A program made the position numbers and the translations under genes. Below, piece by piece: positions 1 through 11,915 of a DNA stretch of 64,000 bases. Location: assembly GCF_947179165.1 (NCBI RefSeq), contig NC_077243.1, positions 49,926,501 through 49,990,500 on the forward strand, in the 5' to 3' direction. The notes beneath the pieces were generated by a model, which was not told the DNA's origin, made no database searches, and was given only the letters and a program-made list of their open reading frames with translations. Within the stretch, counting starts at the first letter, position 1. The number at the start of each line of letters is the position of its first letter. The stretch is from Solanum dulcamara (Eukaryota > Streptophyta > Magnoliopsida > Solanales > Solanaceae).

Positions 1-1938
1 ATCGTATCTATTGTGGCCTGACTTCCTTTTTGGAGTCTCGTATGATTTTACTTTTTATCTTATGCATTGAGATCGGGTTGGGATGCGTGCCATCATAACC
101 TTAGTTTCTGGGTCGTGATAAGTGGCAAGTTGAAGAGATTTTGAGATGTGATACAATATATGGACTGCGAGTCCCCCATGGATCCTTGTCTAGAAGCCTT
201 AGCTCGATAGGTGTATACAGAAGTTGCGCGACAGCCTTGATTCCACCGTACTATCATATCATTGCATCTTCACATTGTATTACATTGATATCTATGATAC
301 TTGACTTAGCTGATTAACTGTGATATAAATCGTACTTATGTGTTTACTTTAATCACGTCGTTCTATATAAATTGGTGGCACCTTAGCTAGAGTGAGACTT
401 TTCTGTATGCAGGTGGAAGTGTTTCTTAGTTTATTTCATAAGTTTCATTAATTTCTTATACTCAGTCGGCTTAACCTACTGAGTACATGTGGATTGTTTT
501 CTTATTCACCTTTAAGATACCCTAATGGATGTTTTCTTTGTACTATACATTACAACTATAATGTGTAAACACTCATCACATAATAATTAAAAATGTTGTT
601 CAATTATTTCATAGCAATTTCTGATATTACAGAGGATGGAAGACTTCTCTAAAGGATAACAATTTCATTTTTCTTTTTCTTTTAGACTATACATGACATT
701 TATTTTACTGATTGATTGATTTGATTTAACTGACTTTTTATTCAATCAGTTTCACAAATTTAGTCATTAGAAGATAATTTTTTATTTTGGTAAAAAGTTA
801 CAACAAACGTATGTTTTTACTACTTTTTAAATTGTGATAACAAATTGGATGAGCTATATGTTCTTAACTCCAATACATATCTTATCCAATTTACAATTGC
901 TATTAAACAAGACAAGTTTAGGTGATTCCTCTTTCTTGATTTACTTTGAATGGGTATAGAACTTTACCAACTCAATATTGAAATAAATAATATGAATATT
1001 TTCATCAATTATCTTTATAACTTTGTTTTCTATCGTATGCGGATCAATCTAAACATGCATAGGTCTAAAAAGTATTCCGCTTTAAGAATATTTTGTGTTT
1101 CTGTTTCTATTTTCATATCTCTCTTTATTTCTCTGTTGGTCGATGATGATGTATTAATTCAAAATTTGACTAGGGAATGGAGAATGAAAATGATATATAG
1201 TAAATGATTTAATAGGAGATTTTCTATATGATACTGATGGTTTGGATGAACAATAATGCCAAAAACTATATTCTTGCGAAAAGGTTGAGTGGAGTAGGAC
1301 AATAATAACATTCTCATGGTTGCTCTATAGCTCCATCAGATATTTGGTGGTCTCTACATACTCTCCATGCTTATTTTGTCTTGATATACAAAAAATTTAG
1401 ATCATAATATTAGTGTGGTGGCTACATTCTTATCTTTCAATTTCTTCATTTTATTCTTTAAATCTCAATTTTTGGCCATTTTGATATAGTTTTATCTATA
1501 ATGTATAATATAAAAATATAACTTTATTTTTGTTGGGTTCGAGCATTGCCTGAGCTATCACTACTAGTATAATAAAGAGAAAATTACATAACCAAGCTAA
1601 TATTAGTAGTTAATTATGCTTCATAACTATTGTTTAAATTAATTATGGAAAACAGTTATATTTTAAGAAAATGACTATAAGTTCCACATAGCTACAGCTG
1701 CAGAGGATAGTCTCTAAAAGCTACAACCGTCTCTTCTTATTATTCTCTGAAAATATTATGTTTAGTATCCTTTTTCTCCTTTTATACAAAGCAATACACA
1801 CACACTCTCTCTCTCTCTTATCACATCCACTTATTTTCCTTCTAAATTTCTCAATCCCCCCCTAAATCACTCAATCGAATCAAAATTCAAAATTTGAAAA
1901 TTTTATTCATCCCTGTGCAAAATCAAATCCAGGTAACT
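1..1938. other. AT-rich non-coding stretch with LTR-like beginning
   Basis: No coding region with recognisable homology is seen. The first 500 bases look like the 3' half of a gypsy LTR on the plus strand: a TGCAG/G acceptor-like site lies near 410-416, and a CTACTGAGTAC motif near 476-486 resembles the R-region motif of the other LTRs in this window. No terminal CA or primer-binding site was found, so this is only a resemblance. The rest is AT-rich with a short CA/CT microsatellite near 1793-1818. An 85-residue open frame at 950-1207 has no recognisable domain and is probably chance. Confidence 0.4.
1793..1818. repeat. CA/CT microsatellite
   Basis: A short run of CA repeats passes directly into CT repeats. 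It lies in non-coding AT-rich DNA and has no visible link to a gene. Confidence 0.7.
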
Positions 1939-2640
1939 TGTTACACCCATTAAAATTACCAAAATATCCCTAGACTAAAGAACGCTCGCACAATGCAACA
2001 TCCTTAACCTTTTCGGTCAATATGAGGCCAAAATATCTATTAGGGGAAAAATTATGTGGGAAAGTGATCTCGGTTGAATTTTAGGGCAACCGAATCAAAA
2101 GATAAATTTTTGGAGTGAAGAGACGGAAAACAGAGGAGTGGGCGACAGGTCCACGTTGAGGACCTGCCACGGATTTGCACTTAATTTTATCCTAGTTATT
2201 TTCTACGGAGTTAAAGTTCGATTGGAAAATTTTTTGAAAAAAAATGAACTATGAGGGAACATGTCCGCGTCGCTCACTTGTTCCCCCATAGACCAAATTT
2301 TTTACCTGTTTTTATTTTTAAGGAGGGGCATTCTGATCGTTTCTCCATCCCTTCTATACTTAACCCACGACTGATATTATTCATTTTCGACCTTAAAAGA
2401 GTTTCTAAATGTTCCTAAGTCCATTCTACGCATTCTAACTAGAGACCTAGGGCTAAGGAGTGGAAAAGAGACCAGGATTCAAAAGATTCAAGCAATTTCT
2501 TGTCAAATTGATTGTCTTCATTCCAGGTATGTAAAGCTAAACTAAAGTATGAAATTAGTTTTTCCATGTGCCCCATGATTATGATAGATTGATTTGTGAA
2601 TGAATTGAGTCTCCATGATAGTGTTTCTTGAGAATTTCGT
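1939..2640 (+). repeat. Truncated gypsy-type LTR (5' part)
   Basis: It begins with TGTTACACCC, the typical start of the gypsy LTRs in this window. It has the same internal order as solo LTR S1 (9956): a U3 with short inverted repeats (near 2130-2170 and 2262-2290), then a presumed transcribed part with a CCAG/GTATGT donor-like site at 2527. The sequence stops matching at about 2640, where a candidate MITE begins, so the 3' part of the LTR is missing. The family assignment rests on shared layout and motifs and not on a full alignment. Confidence 0.6.
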
Positions 2641-3186
2641 TAGGGCCTGTTTGGAAAACCACCATGGTAATTGAATTTGGTGTAATTGGATGTAATTACA
2701 CTATCTGGCATATTTGGTTGACCATGTAATTGATTGGTCAGTAGGTAACTGAGTGTAATTGGCAGGGGGTAATTACACTTTACAATTCCTAAGAAAAGGC
2801 TGTGAATTGATGTAATTACATGGTGTATTTACAAGCTAATTACTTTTTAATTTCTTCCTTTTATTTCTATTTTTATTTTTTCATTTTAATTTATTTTTTA
2901 TTGATTTTGTAAATTCTTATTATGTTAATATTTGCTAAAAATATATTTTTTATTATTTAAATTTTATTTCCTTCTCATTCTCGACCTTTACTTCATGTGA
3001 TTCTATGTAATTTTTCGTATTACTCTTTTTAATTCTATGTTTATCATTTTCATTAGCATAATTTTGCTAGCATTCGAATTTTTAAATTAAAGTAGAAGTC
3101 ATTGTTGAATAAAGTTACAAATTTACATTTTCTTTTTCTTTTAAATCATATTTACTTACCTTATGTTGAAATTGGACACAAGAGTA
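2641..3186 (+). mobile_element. Left end of a candidate PIF/Harbinger-like MITE
   Basis: The sequence TTA followed by GGGCCTGTTTGG at about 2640-2655 matches the pattern of a TWA target site plus a terminal inverted repeat common in Tourist-like MITEs. Just inside are many copies of TGTAATTAC or its variants (2672-2835), which look like subterminal repeats. No matching right terminus (CCAAACAGGCCC) is seen before TE-A starts at 3187, so the element may be cut by TE-A or degraded. The body is AT-rich and non-coding. Confidence 0.4.
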
Positions 3187-4169
3187 TGTAACGACCTATT
3201 CCTGTCGTTAGGGATATGTCAATGAGGAAGGATTTCTGGCCAAAACATTTCGGGTAGTAACTTTGAAAAATTTGATCCTAGTCTAGACTTGGACGATTTT
3301 TGAGTCAGGTAAAGTCTAGGGTGATCACGTGAATGATGGAAGGTCAAATTTATAATTTGATTAGACAGGTTGATAGCCAAGATGATATGGAGCATTTACG
3401 GCTTCGCGAAATCACGTTCGGGCGAGTAAAACTCTTGAAATTAAATTTGGTGTGAATGGTATAATTTTAATGCGTCTTTGGAAGGGTTGTGTTGAGAAAT
3501 GGGGGCTTAAAGCACAAAGTCTGAGCTCACTATTTCCACGTATCCCGCCAGGGCAAGACAGTCGCGACTTAAATCATGAAAAAAACCAGAAATGATCTTT
3601 TTCTGCAACAATCAGTTTCTAAAACCTCAAGAGGAGATCTAGGGCGATTTCCATTGATTTTTCATGAATTTTCACGCTTAAGGTAAGGTTTTTACTCCCT
3701 AGATTCATACTTTGATTCTTAGAAACTAGAAGTATGGGTGGTAATCATTGGGAGAAGGTTGGTACTGAAAATCTATAGTGGGAAATAGCTCTAGGGTAAG
3801 ATTAAGATCATGAGTTTGGCCTACAGAATGAAATTGTGTTATATTTCTTAATTGTTAGGCCATTGTATTAATCCTTGATATGTATTTAATATTTCTAGAC
3901 CAAGAACAAGAAGAACAAATTCGGAAAGAGAAAGCTCTTGCATTGTAAGGTTGTGAAAGCTTGAATTTGATGTATGTAATGGTCTAGTTTTCGTATGTAT
4001 TTCATATACTTGTTAAATTGCTTCATGATATTTATGTGTGTATATAAATAGGGAAACATGCTAGATTATGCTTGAAATGATCACTTGGTGATCTGTTATT
4101 GTGATAAACCTGTTCTTGGTGGTATAAATATTGTAAACATTGAATGTTCTTATGATTGTGATATCTTGA

Positions 4170-4320
4170 GATCGGGTGTCATGTTCCGACACATAATTTA
4201 GATCGAGTGTCACATTTCAACACGTATTTAGATTGAGTGTCATGTTTCGACACATACTTGGATCGGATGTCATGTTCTGATACATACTTGGATCGGGTGT
4301 CACATTCCGACACAAAGTTG
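4170..4320 (+). repeat. Five tandem 30-bp units in TE-A LTR
   Basis: Five imperfect copies start at about 4170, 4201, 4231, 4261 and 4291. Each carries GATCGGGTGTC followed after a few bases by GACAC, so each unit contains a small inverted repeat (TGTC...GACA) that could fold as a hairpin. Copies differ by several C/T and G/A changes, consistent with decay of methylated DNA. Confidence 0.85.
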
Positions 4321-4407
4321 ATTGTTTGTAGGTCCCTTGAGAGGACCCTAGTGTGAAATTATAGCATGTGGAAGACATTGAGTTGTGATATTCAGATGTT
4401 GTTGACT

Positions 4408-4408
<1 letters not shown>

Positions 4409-4465
<57 letters not shown>
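4409..4465. repeat. TA dinucleotide microsatellite
   Basis: An almost perfect run of about 28 TA units inside the TE-A 5' LTR, just 3' of the 30-bp tandem units. It creates a spurious open frame with a run of alternating Ile and Tyr. Confidence 0.95.
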
Positions 4466-4468
<3 letters not shown>

Positions 4469-5025
4469 TATTGCGTTGGATTTACTTATCTATGATCCAC
4501 TTACTGGCTAACCGCGTGATCCTACCATTACACCGTTATCTTTTATGTATTGATACTACACTTGCTTTGCCTTTTTTTGAGTAAATGACATATTTAGCCA
4601 GTTGCGGAAAGACCTTATCCAGAGGAGTGATCGTGTCTTCGAGTTCAAGGGTGAGCTATTCCTTCAAGCTGTCGTGGACTCTACGTTATTCTAGTCCTTT
4701 TCTTTTTCAGGACTTAGGTGTTCAGACAAGGTTTCAATTTATTACTGGTTTCTATTTGGAGTTGTACTCCTGTTCTAGACTTGTTAGTTTAGAGTTTTGG
4801 TATGATGACTTTCAGTTTATAGGGGTGTTTAATTCTGCACAATAGAGGTTATAACTAGTTAGTTTTCTGAGTTTATGGGAACTCAACACTTGTCTTTCAT
4901 TTAAACTTGCTTCCGCATCTTTAAGCTTGTGTACCTATTGCGATTATTGTTGTTGGGCTGTTAAATAATTCTCCCACTGGAATAAGTATTGTGGGTGCCA
5001 GTCACGGTGGGTTGGGGTGGTGAAA

Positions 5026-5046
5026 AAGTTAGTATTAGAGCCTGGG
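5026..5046 (+). other. TE-A primer-binding site, tRNA-Met type, degenerate
   Basis: The sequence TTAGTATTAGAGCCTGG directly follows the LTR end. Plant gypsy elements primed by initiator tRNA-Met carry TGGTATCAGAGC here. This copy differs at three positions of that core, as expected for an old element. Confidence 0.75.
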
Positions 5047-5244
5047 TTCGTTGATCTCTTCATACCAAAACAAGTCTAGTAGAGTCTTGCGGAACGGTAC
5101 AGAAACGTCTGTACTTTTCTTTGAGAGACTACAAGATTTTAGGAGTAGTTTCACCGTTTTCCTTCTTTTGTGCTATAACTTGGTTCCAATTGGTATCTTG
5201 TGATCCAAATTGGTTTTTAATTTCTTTCACTCTCTTGTCCGTAG

Positions 5245-6653
5245 ATGGTTAACACACATTACAACGGTGTTAGGCCAGTAGCTCCAGTTGGGCCTGAAGA
5301 AGAGCCAGCCGTTTGAGGGCATGAAAAAGGGAGAGAAAGGAGAGGTAGGCGAGGCAGGGGCAGAGAGAAGGCAGCACCTGCCAGAGTAAAGGTCCCTATT
5401 AAGGAGGTGCTAGCAGGTGAGACCCCTCTAGCTCCCAAAATGAGTTTTAGGGGGAGGTAGAAGATGGAGAGGAACAAGAGTGGGCAGAACAAGAGGAGGG
5501 TACCCAAGCTGAGGCTACTGGCATCCCCCCTCTGAATCCAATCTTGGCCTAGCAGATCATGACATTCCTGAGTGGGCTAGCTAGTACTGGCTCCATCCCC
5601 ACCATGCTCGCAGCATTAGCTCATATTGATCATCTGTTTGCTGCTGCAGATCAGCCAACAGATGAAGCGGTAGGCACAAATGCATTCTTCAGGCCACTAA
5701 TGGGTCGTGTGATGACTGGTACTGATCATGACATGCTCACCAAATTCCTCAAGCTTAAACCTCCAGTTTTCCTTGGTATTGAAAGTGAGTATGCCAACGA
5801 GTTTATTCTTGATTGCTATGAGAGGCTATACACTATGGAGTTTGTAACTTTCCAGCTGTAGGAAAAGGCCAAATAGTGGTGGAGGGCCTATGTGGAGTGT
5901 CATTCGCCTGTGTTACCCCTACTTACTTGGGCACAGTTCCATGCTCTATTTTTAGAGAAGTCTATGCCCCGCACCTTGAGGGATGGGAAGAAGGATGAGT
6001 TTATGGCCCTTGAGCAGGGAGGGTTATCAATGGTTGCTTTTGAGGCCAAATTTCATGCACTGTCCAGATACACTACTCAGCTGGTCACTACTAAGGAGGA
6101 GAGGATCAGATTGTTCGTCATGGGGTTGGACCTCGAGTTATAGGTACTTTCTGTTCATATGACTTTGTTCGGCAGGAGCTTCAACATGGTCACAAATGTT
6201 TTTAAGAAAGTTGAAGGTGTGAGGAAGGACGGGCAAGCCAAGGCTTTGGCTAAAAGGCCCAAGAGTGCAGGTAACTTCTAGGAATCCTATTCCAGAGGGT
6301 CAAAAAGGACGGTGATTGCTTCTTGGCCAATTCAGTCAACATTGCCCATTTTCACTAGTAGTTTTTGGGGTACTCCACAACAATATCAGGCCCATGAGGG
6401 CTAGGGAGCATCATTTCATGGTAGCCGCCCGTCTTTTAATATCAGCTGTTTTAACTGTAGAAAGCCGGTCCATATATGGAGGGAGTGCCCCTACCTCCAT
6501 AGGCAGTTTTAGCACCCCAACAAACCAGAGAAGTGGTCCTAACAGCTGGAGGGAATGGTAGTAGAGGGCATCCACAAAGTAGGTGAGGAAGAACTTTGAG
6601 AGGACGCGGGGACGAGGAAGTAGTAGTGTAGTCAGGGAGTAGTCTATCCAGGA
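5245..6653 (+). pseudogene. TE-A gag, broken
   Basis: A frame begins with MVNTHYNG at 5245, the usual gag start position about 200 bases after the PBS, and stops at 5316. Gag-like sequence continues in other frames: 5559-5861 (ends of capsid helices, LKPPVFLG), 5892-6143 (GLSMVAFEAKFHALSRYTTQ, a retrotransposon gag motif), then a CCHC zinc knuckle at 6447-6488 (CFNCRKPVHIWREC), which has the C-X2-C-X4-H-X4-C spacing. Gag coats the element RNA, and the knuckle binds it. At least four stops or frameshifts are present, so no full Gag can be made. The knuckle is in the same frame as the downstream protease-RT segment. Confidence 0.85.
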
Positions 6654-7553
6654 ATGAAGGTGGCCCTTCATGATGACCGGGATCAGTTTTATGCATTCCT
6701 AGGCAAGACCGAGGCAAAAGAATCTGACGCTGTTATTATAGGTACTATTCTTGTTTGTGATCGAATGACTACTGTTTTATTTGATCCGAGTTGCACTTAT
6801 TCCTATGTGTCCGTAAGATATGCCTTAGATTTTGATGTATTGTGTGATATATTAGATGCCCTTGTTCATGTTTCTACCCCTTTTGGAGAGTCAGTCATAG
6901 TCACCTATGTGTATTGTTCTTGTTCTATTGTGTTTATGGGATACCAGACTTGGGTTGACTTAGTGATCCTAGACATGATAGATTTTGATGTGATCTTTCG
7001 CATGATTTTGTTGTCCCCCTACTTTGCTGTACTTAATTGCAATGCAAAGACTGTGGCTTTAGAGATCTCGGGGAGGAAAAGGTTAGGGTGGGAAGAGGTG
7101 TACAAGCCTAAGATAGCTAAGGTCATATCGTTTCTCCAGGCTAGAAAAATGGTAGGGCAGAGTTGTTTGGCCTATTTGGCCCATATCCGGTATGTGGAGG
7201 TAGAGTCTCCTTCTATTGAGTCTATTCCAGTAGTGTGTGAATTTCTGAAAGTTTTCCCTTCAGACTTGCCTAGTATGCCTCCTGACCGAGAAATAGACTT
7301 ATGCATTGATTTAGAGCCGGATACTCATCCAATTTCTATTCCTCCCTACTGTATGGCTCCGAAACAGTTGAGAGAGCTTAAGTCTCAGATTCAGGAGCTT
7401 CTTGATAAGGGGTTCATTCATCCTAGTGCTTCCCCTTGGGGTGCTCCACTGTTTTTTGTCAAGAAAAATGATGGTTATATAAGAATGTGCATTGACTACC
7501 GACTGTTGAATAAGGTCACCATCAGAAATAAATACCCTTTTACCTCGTATTGA
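6654..7553 (+). pseudogene. TE-A protease and N-terminal reverse transcriptase
   Basis: An open frame of 299 codons. Residues about 20-115 are a retropepsin-like domain with [11 protein letters not shown], where families of this type have D-S/T-G or D-P-G, so the flap glycine is replaced. Residues about 190-299 are the start of RT, with the conserved linker leading into [37 protein letters not shown] and [13 protein letters not shown]. The frame ends in SY because one extra T near 7540 shifts it. RT-like sequence continues at once in the next frame. Upstream it is continuous in frame with the zinc knuckle of gag, with stops between. Confidence 0.9.
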
Positions 7554-8600
7554 TGACATGTTTGACCAATTGCAAGGTGCTTCAGTCTTCTCAAAGATTA
7601 ATCCAAGTCTGGGTATTATTAATTGAAAATTAGACCTGTGGATGTGCCCAAAACAACTTTTAGGACTAGGTATGGGCTCTATGAATTTTTAGTAATGTCT
7701 TTTGGGTTGATCAATGCACCTGCAACCTTCATGAGTTTGATGAATGGGGTGTTTGAACCATTCTTGAATTTGTTCGTGATAGTGTTTATAGAGATATATT
7801 GGTGTATTCCAAGAGTGAACATGAGCATGTAGATCATCTTTGAATTATGTTGGGAGTTTTGGGAAAACAAAGGTTATTTGCGAAATTGTCTAAGTGTGAA
7901 TTTTGGCTGCCTTCAGTTGCCTTTTTAGGCCATAATGTTTCAAAAGAAGGTGTAATGGTGGACCCACAAAAGATTGATGCAGTTAAGAATTAGGCTAGGC
8001 CTAGTTTTGTGACAAAGGTTAGAAGTTTTGTGGGACTCGCCAGTTACTATTGCCGGTTCGTGAAAAACTTTGCTTCTATTGCTACCCACTTGACCAGGTT
8101 GACTAAAAAGGAAGTACCATTCCAGTGGACTGACAAGTGTGAAGAGAGCTTTCAAAAGCTCAAAATCTCATGACCACAACACTAATTTTGACCCTGTCGG
8201 TCGAAGGTAAAGATTTCATTATTTATTGTGATGCTTCACATTCTGGGTTGGGTGCTGTGTTGATACAGGATAAGAATGTTGTAGCATATACTTCGTAACA
8301 ATTAAAGGTGCATGAGAGAAACTACCCGACTCATGATTTGAAGTTGGAAGTGGTAGTGTTTACACTAAAAATTTGGAGACATTATTTATATGGTGTTAAG
8401 TGTGAGGTTTTACTAATCACCACAGCTTACAACACGTGTTCACCCAAAAGGACTTGAATTTGAGACAACGAAGATGGATGAAGTTGCTTAAGGACTATGA
8501 TGTCACTATCCAGTACCATTCAAGCAATACTAATGTGGTAGCAGATGCATTGAGTTGGAAGCCGACGAGCATGGGCAGTTTAGCTTATTTGGGGGACCCT
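7554..8600 (+). pseudogene. TE-A RT catalytic core and RNase H, broken
   Basis: Pieces of the RT palm are visible in 7560-7830, including [17 protein letters not shown] and [13 protein letters not shown]. The active-site segment normally carrying two aspartates reads VFIEIYWCI at 7781-7807, because one base is missing near 7790-7793. This destroys the catalytic pair and shifts the frame. The RT thumb/connection region follows (7860-8160), then RNase H at about 8190-8560 with IIYCDASHSGLGAVL (catalytic D) and [11 protein letters not shown]. Stops occur at several points. This is a dead RNase H/RT copy. Confidence 0.85.
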
Positions 8601-9955
8601 TAAGCGGCCCCTGGCTAGAGAAATTCAGTCTTTGAAGGCCATATATATGAGGCTAGGCATCTCAGAGAAAGGTGGGATAATGGACGGAGTTGATCTAAGG
8701 CCTACTTTCATATAAGAGATCAAGAACAAACAGTTTGAGGATGTATACTTAATTGAAATTAGAGGGAAGATGTTGATAGGCAAGGCTCCAAACTCAACAT
8801 TAGGTGCAAGAGGAGTGCTCCATTTTATGGGAAGGATTTGTGTTCCCTAGGTAGATGGACTAATTCAAAAGATCCTGCTTGAATCTCATGGTTCACGATA
8901 CTCTATTTACCCTAGAGTGACTAAGATGTATCAAGACTTAAAATGACTATATTGGTGGCCGGGTATGAAGAAAGACACAACTGAATATGTGGCCAATTGT
9001 CAAAACTACCAACAGGTGAAATATGAGCACCAAAGACCTGCAGGTTTGTTGCAAAGAATGCCCATTCCTTAATGGAAGTGAGAGAGAATAGCTATGGATT
9101 TCTTGGTGGGACTTCCTAAGACTTTGGGAAGGAATAACTCTATTTGGGTGGTGGTTGAGAGGTTAGCGAAGTTAGCACACTTTATTCTGGTTAGAGTGGA
9201 TTAAAATGCACAATAATTGGCCAGAATTTATGTGAAGGAGATAGTAAGGTTGCATGGGGTGCCTCTTTCCATCATTTCAGACCGTGGTATGCAGTTTACT
9301 TCTAAAATTTTGGGGTAAGTTACATGAAGAGTTGGGTACTCAACTTACTTTCAGCACAACTTTCCATCCACAGATTGACGTGCAGTCAGAAAGGACTATC
9401 CAAGTGCTGGAAAATATGTTGAGGGCATGTATGATAGACTTTCGGGGATATTGGGATAAGTTCTTGCCCTTGTGTGATTTCTCTTACAACAATAGCGACC
9501 ACACTAATATTGATATGACACCATTCGAAGCCCTGTATGGAAGGGGATGCAGGTCCCCCATAGGGTGGTTTGATGCTGGGAAAGTGGAGTCATTGAGGGT
9601 TTACTTAGTGAGGGATGCTCAAGATAAGGTAAGAAGCATCCAAGCTAAGCTTTGAGCGGCTCAAAGTCATTAGAAGAAGTATGCCGATCGCAAGGTGAGG
9701 GATGTGGCATTCAAGGTTGGTGACCAAGAACTTCTAAAAGTATCACCCATTAAAAGGGTGATGAGGTTTGGCAAGAAGGGCAAACTAATCCCTCTCTATA
9801 TTGGTCCTTTTGAAATTCTTGATTGTGTAGGGCGAGTGGCCTATAGGTTGGCCTCACCACCTAGCATGTCTAGGGTATACCCGGTGTTCGATGTGTCTAT
9901 GTTGAAAAAGTACCATAGGAATGGTAACTACATTATTAAATTGGACTCGATATTA
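8601..9955 (+). pseudogene. TE-A integrase, broken
   Basis: The HHCC zinc domain is recognisable at 8870-9030 ([31 protein letters not shown]). The DDE core follows: D in [12 protein letters not shown] near 9093, D in [10 protein letters not shown] near 9285, and E in [10 protein letters not shown] near 9391. The C-terminal part spans 9695-9955 with VMRFGKKGKLIPLY and ending near VFDVSMLKKY. The open frames 9254-9655 and 9695-9991 are its largest surviving pieces. The reading is cut at 9955 by insertion of solo LTR S1; residues read beyond that point belong to the LTR. Confidence 0.9.
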
Positions 9956-11915
9956 TGTAACATCCCTAAAAAATGCTCACAAGTGCCTTAAGAATGCCTT
10001 GGGATTAGGCCACTCATGTAACGCCTTATCCTTAATCTTTTTGGAAAATCTGAGTTCGGAATATCGATCAAGGGGTCAAAACCTATAGAAAAATAGTTTC
10101 GATGGATTTTTAGGACCCGTAGATCGAAAGATAGATTTTTCAAGAAACTGCACAAAACAGAAGGGTCCGCAAAAAGTCCGCGTCGCGGACCTGGCAATGG
10201 TTTTTGGCTGAGTTGTATTTTTAGTAAGGGCGTTTTAGACTTTTTCTAAATTATTAGCTATGAACCTAGACATTTTTAGGACCTAATTCAACTCTATAAA
10301 TTGACCTAAACCCCAAATTCTATTCATTCTTCTACAATTCACCTACTAAAATATTTTTCTATCTACAAAAGAATCTCAAGGTCTCCATTGAAGACTTCAA
10401 GTAAATTTACTCAATCTCTTCATCAAAACTCTCAAGTTCTTCCAATTCTTTTGGTGTTTTCACTTAAGGTATGTGGGTATTGATTAATAGATTCTTTCAT
10501 CTATGAAGCCCAATGAATTTCTCAAGTTTTCTATCAAATTAAAGTATGGAATTTTATGGATTTTATGATCTCTATTCCTATTGCATGAATTATGATTCAA
10601 ATTATGATTATGAGTCTATTTTAATATAAATTGATGGTCACTGCATTAAATTGAAGAGTTTTTCCATGAATTCTCCTACTTTGATTTTTAGGGATCACGA
10701 TATAAATTATGAGTATTTTGGATTATACTTCCAATGGATATTTTCTATTTGAACTATGTATGGACTGTTATAAAGTTTATAATAATGCTTGTTTTCAAGT
10801 TAATTTCATGATTTTCAAGTCAATTGATCATGCATTCATGTCTTGTCCTAATTTCAAGTATAAGCTATAATCATGAAATTCTAAGTATGAATCATGTCTA
10901 TGTATGTATGATTTGTAATGTAGAAGAACAATGCCCACATTGCACTTATGTTATGAAAATGAGCTACTCTATGATTTTCAAACCTATGATAATGACTATG
11001 ATATATGAAATTATGATTTTTATGCTATGTATGTGTTCCGTGAGATTTGACTTAGCGCCGAATGTGGACTTGAGGTGGGGTCTCGAAATATGGGGTTCTT
11101 ATATAAAGTCTCTTGTCTCATAACTACGTGCCACCATAGGATTGCCTTTTGGCCTAGCTAATGGATCCACCTATAACACATGTATGATCCGCCTAGCGGA
11201 GTAGAATCTACCTTGGCTAGTAGATTCCCCTTTCCTCCGATGTAGGGAAACATTGGGATTCCATGTTATAGTTCGCATGGTCTTATTATCGGTTATGGTT
11301 CCTATCCCTCATATGTATGATCTCTTAAGTATGTTATGATTTTGAAATTATGCTTTTTAAATGTTTTGGTCATTATGATTTTTTCATGACTTTATTTATC
11401 TAATCTTATCACGTATTTTAGTTGACCATTGCATCCCATGATTTATATTGCATGTCATGACCTCATACTTAGTATATTCCAACGTACCAACACATACTTT
11501 TTCCTACATTGTCTTATAAAGTTGGGGTTGAGGTTGAAGATCATACCCATCTACCTAGCTAGTTAAGCTTTCCTATTCAGCGGCATTGGGGTGAGTCCTC
11601 ATTTATCAGGGTCTAGTTGTTGAGTTAGTTACCATTTCGAAAGAATTTTGTTATGTTTAATATTGAGGGTGAGCTAGGGACATGTCTTATCCCCCGCCCA
11701 TATTCATGAGTAGAGGCCTATAGTTGGACAAATATTTTGAGTCTATGTTGTCATGTGACATTCTTCATTTACTATTCATGGTTTAGACTATCTTATGATG
11801 TTTCTGCTTTTTACTTTACCTTATGAATGCTTATGATATGTACAAGAGGCTTGGTTGGATTCCTTTGGGGTTTCAATCATCGTGTTACGACTAGGCCCTA
11901 GGTCTAGTCGTGACA
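9956..11915 (+). repeat. Solo LTR S1 inserted in TE-A pol tail
   Basis: It starts TGTAACATCC and ends GTCGTGACA. TE-A coding tail lies on both sides, which defines the insertion. The flanking 5-mers are TATTA (9951-9955) and AATTA (11916-11920), a target duplication with one change. No internal region is present, so it is a solo LTR formed by LTR-LTR recombination. The 3' half is homologous to the TE-G LTRs (35885-36771 and 52199-54549), sharing the block around CTTGAGGTGGGG and TATATAAAG. The length of 1,960 bp compares with 2,351 bp for the TE-G 3' LTR, which has extra U3 repeats. Confidence 0.85.
11100..11107 (+). promoter_or_regulatory. TATA-box candidate in solo LTR S1
   Basis: TATATAAA in a block that is also conserved in both TE-G LTRs, just 3' of the shared CTTGAGGTGGGG. 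It is a plausible U3 core promoter by position and conservation. Where transcription starts is inferred. Confidence 0.45.

Larger units (their letters stand above)
3187..5025 (+). repeat. TE-A 5' LTR
   Basis: It starts TGTAACGACC and ends just before a tRNA-Met-like primer site. The expected terminal TGACA reads TGAAA here. Bases 3187-3470 align with the TE-A 3' LTR start at 12183-12459, which fixes the left boundary. Inside are five tandem 30-bp units (4170-4320), a 57-bp TA tract (4409-4465), a donor-like AAG/GTAAGG at 3683 and a pyrimidine-rich acceptor-like site ending at 4710. The length of 1,839 bp is ordinary for long-LTR chromoviruses. Confidence 0.85.

Noticed and set aside
950..1207. 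85-codon open frame with hydrophobic stretch
   Set aside because: AT-rich region, no domain, no promoter or splice context, and plants rarely have such isolated single-exon genes. Likely chance.
1530..1545. Possible B box of a tRNA gene or SINE (GGGTTCGAGC)
   Set aside because: No A box at the right distance and no cloverleaf.
4170..4320. CRISPR-like array
   Set aside because: The units are contiguous 30-bp tandem repeats with no spacers, and the sequence is plant.
4366..4584. 72-codon frame with Ile-Tyr repeats
   Set aside because: It is a translation of the TA microsatellite inside the TE-A LTR.
9988..10197. Minus-strand frame just after integrase
   Set aside because: Lies in the U3 of solo LTR S1 and reads through its inverted repeats.
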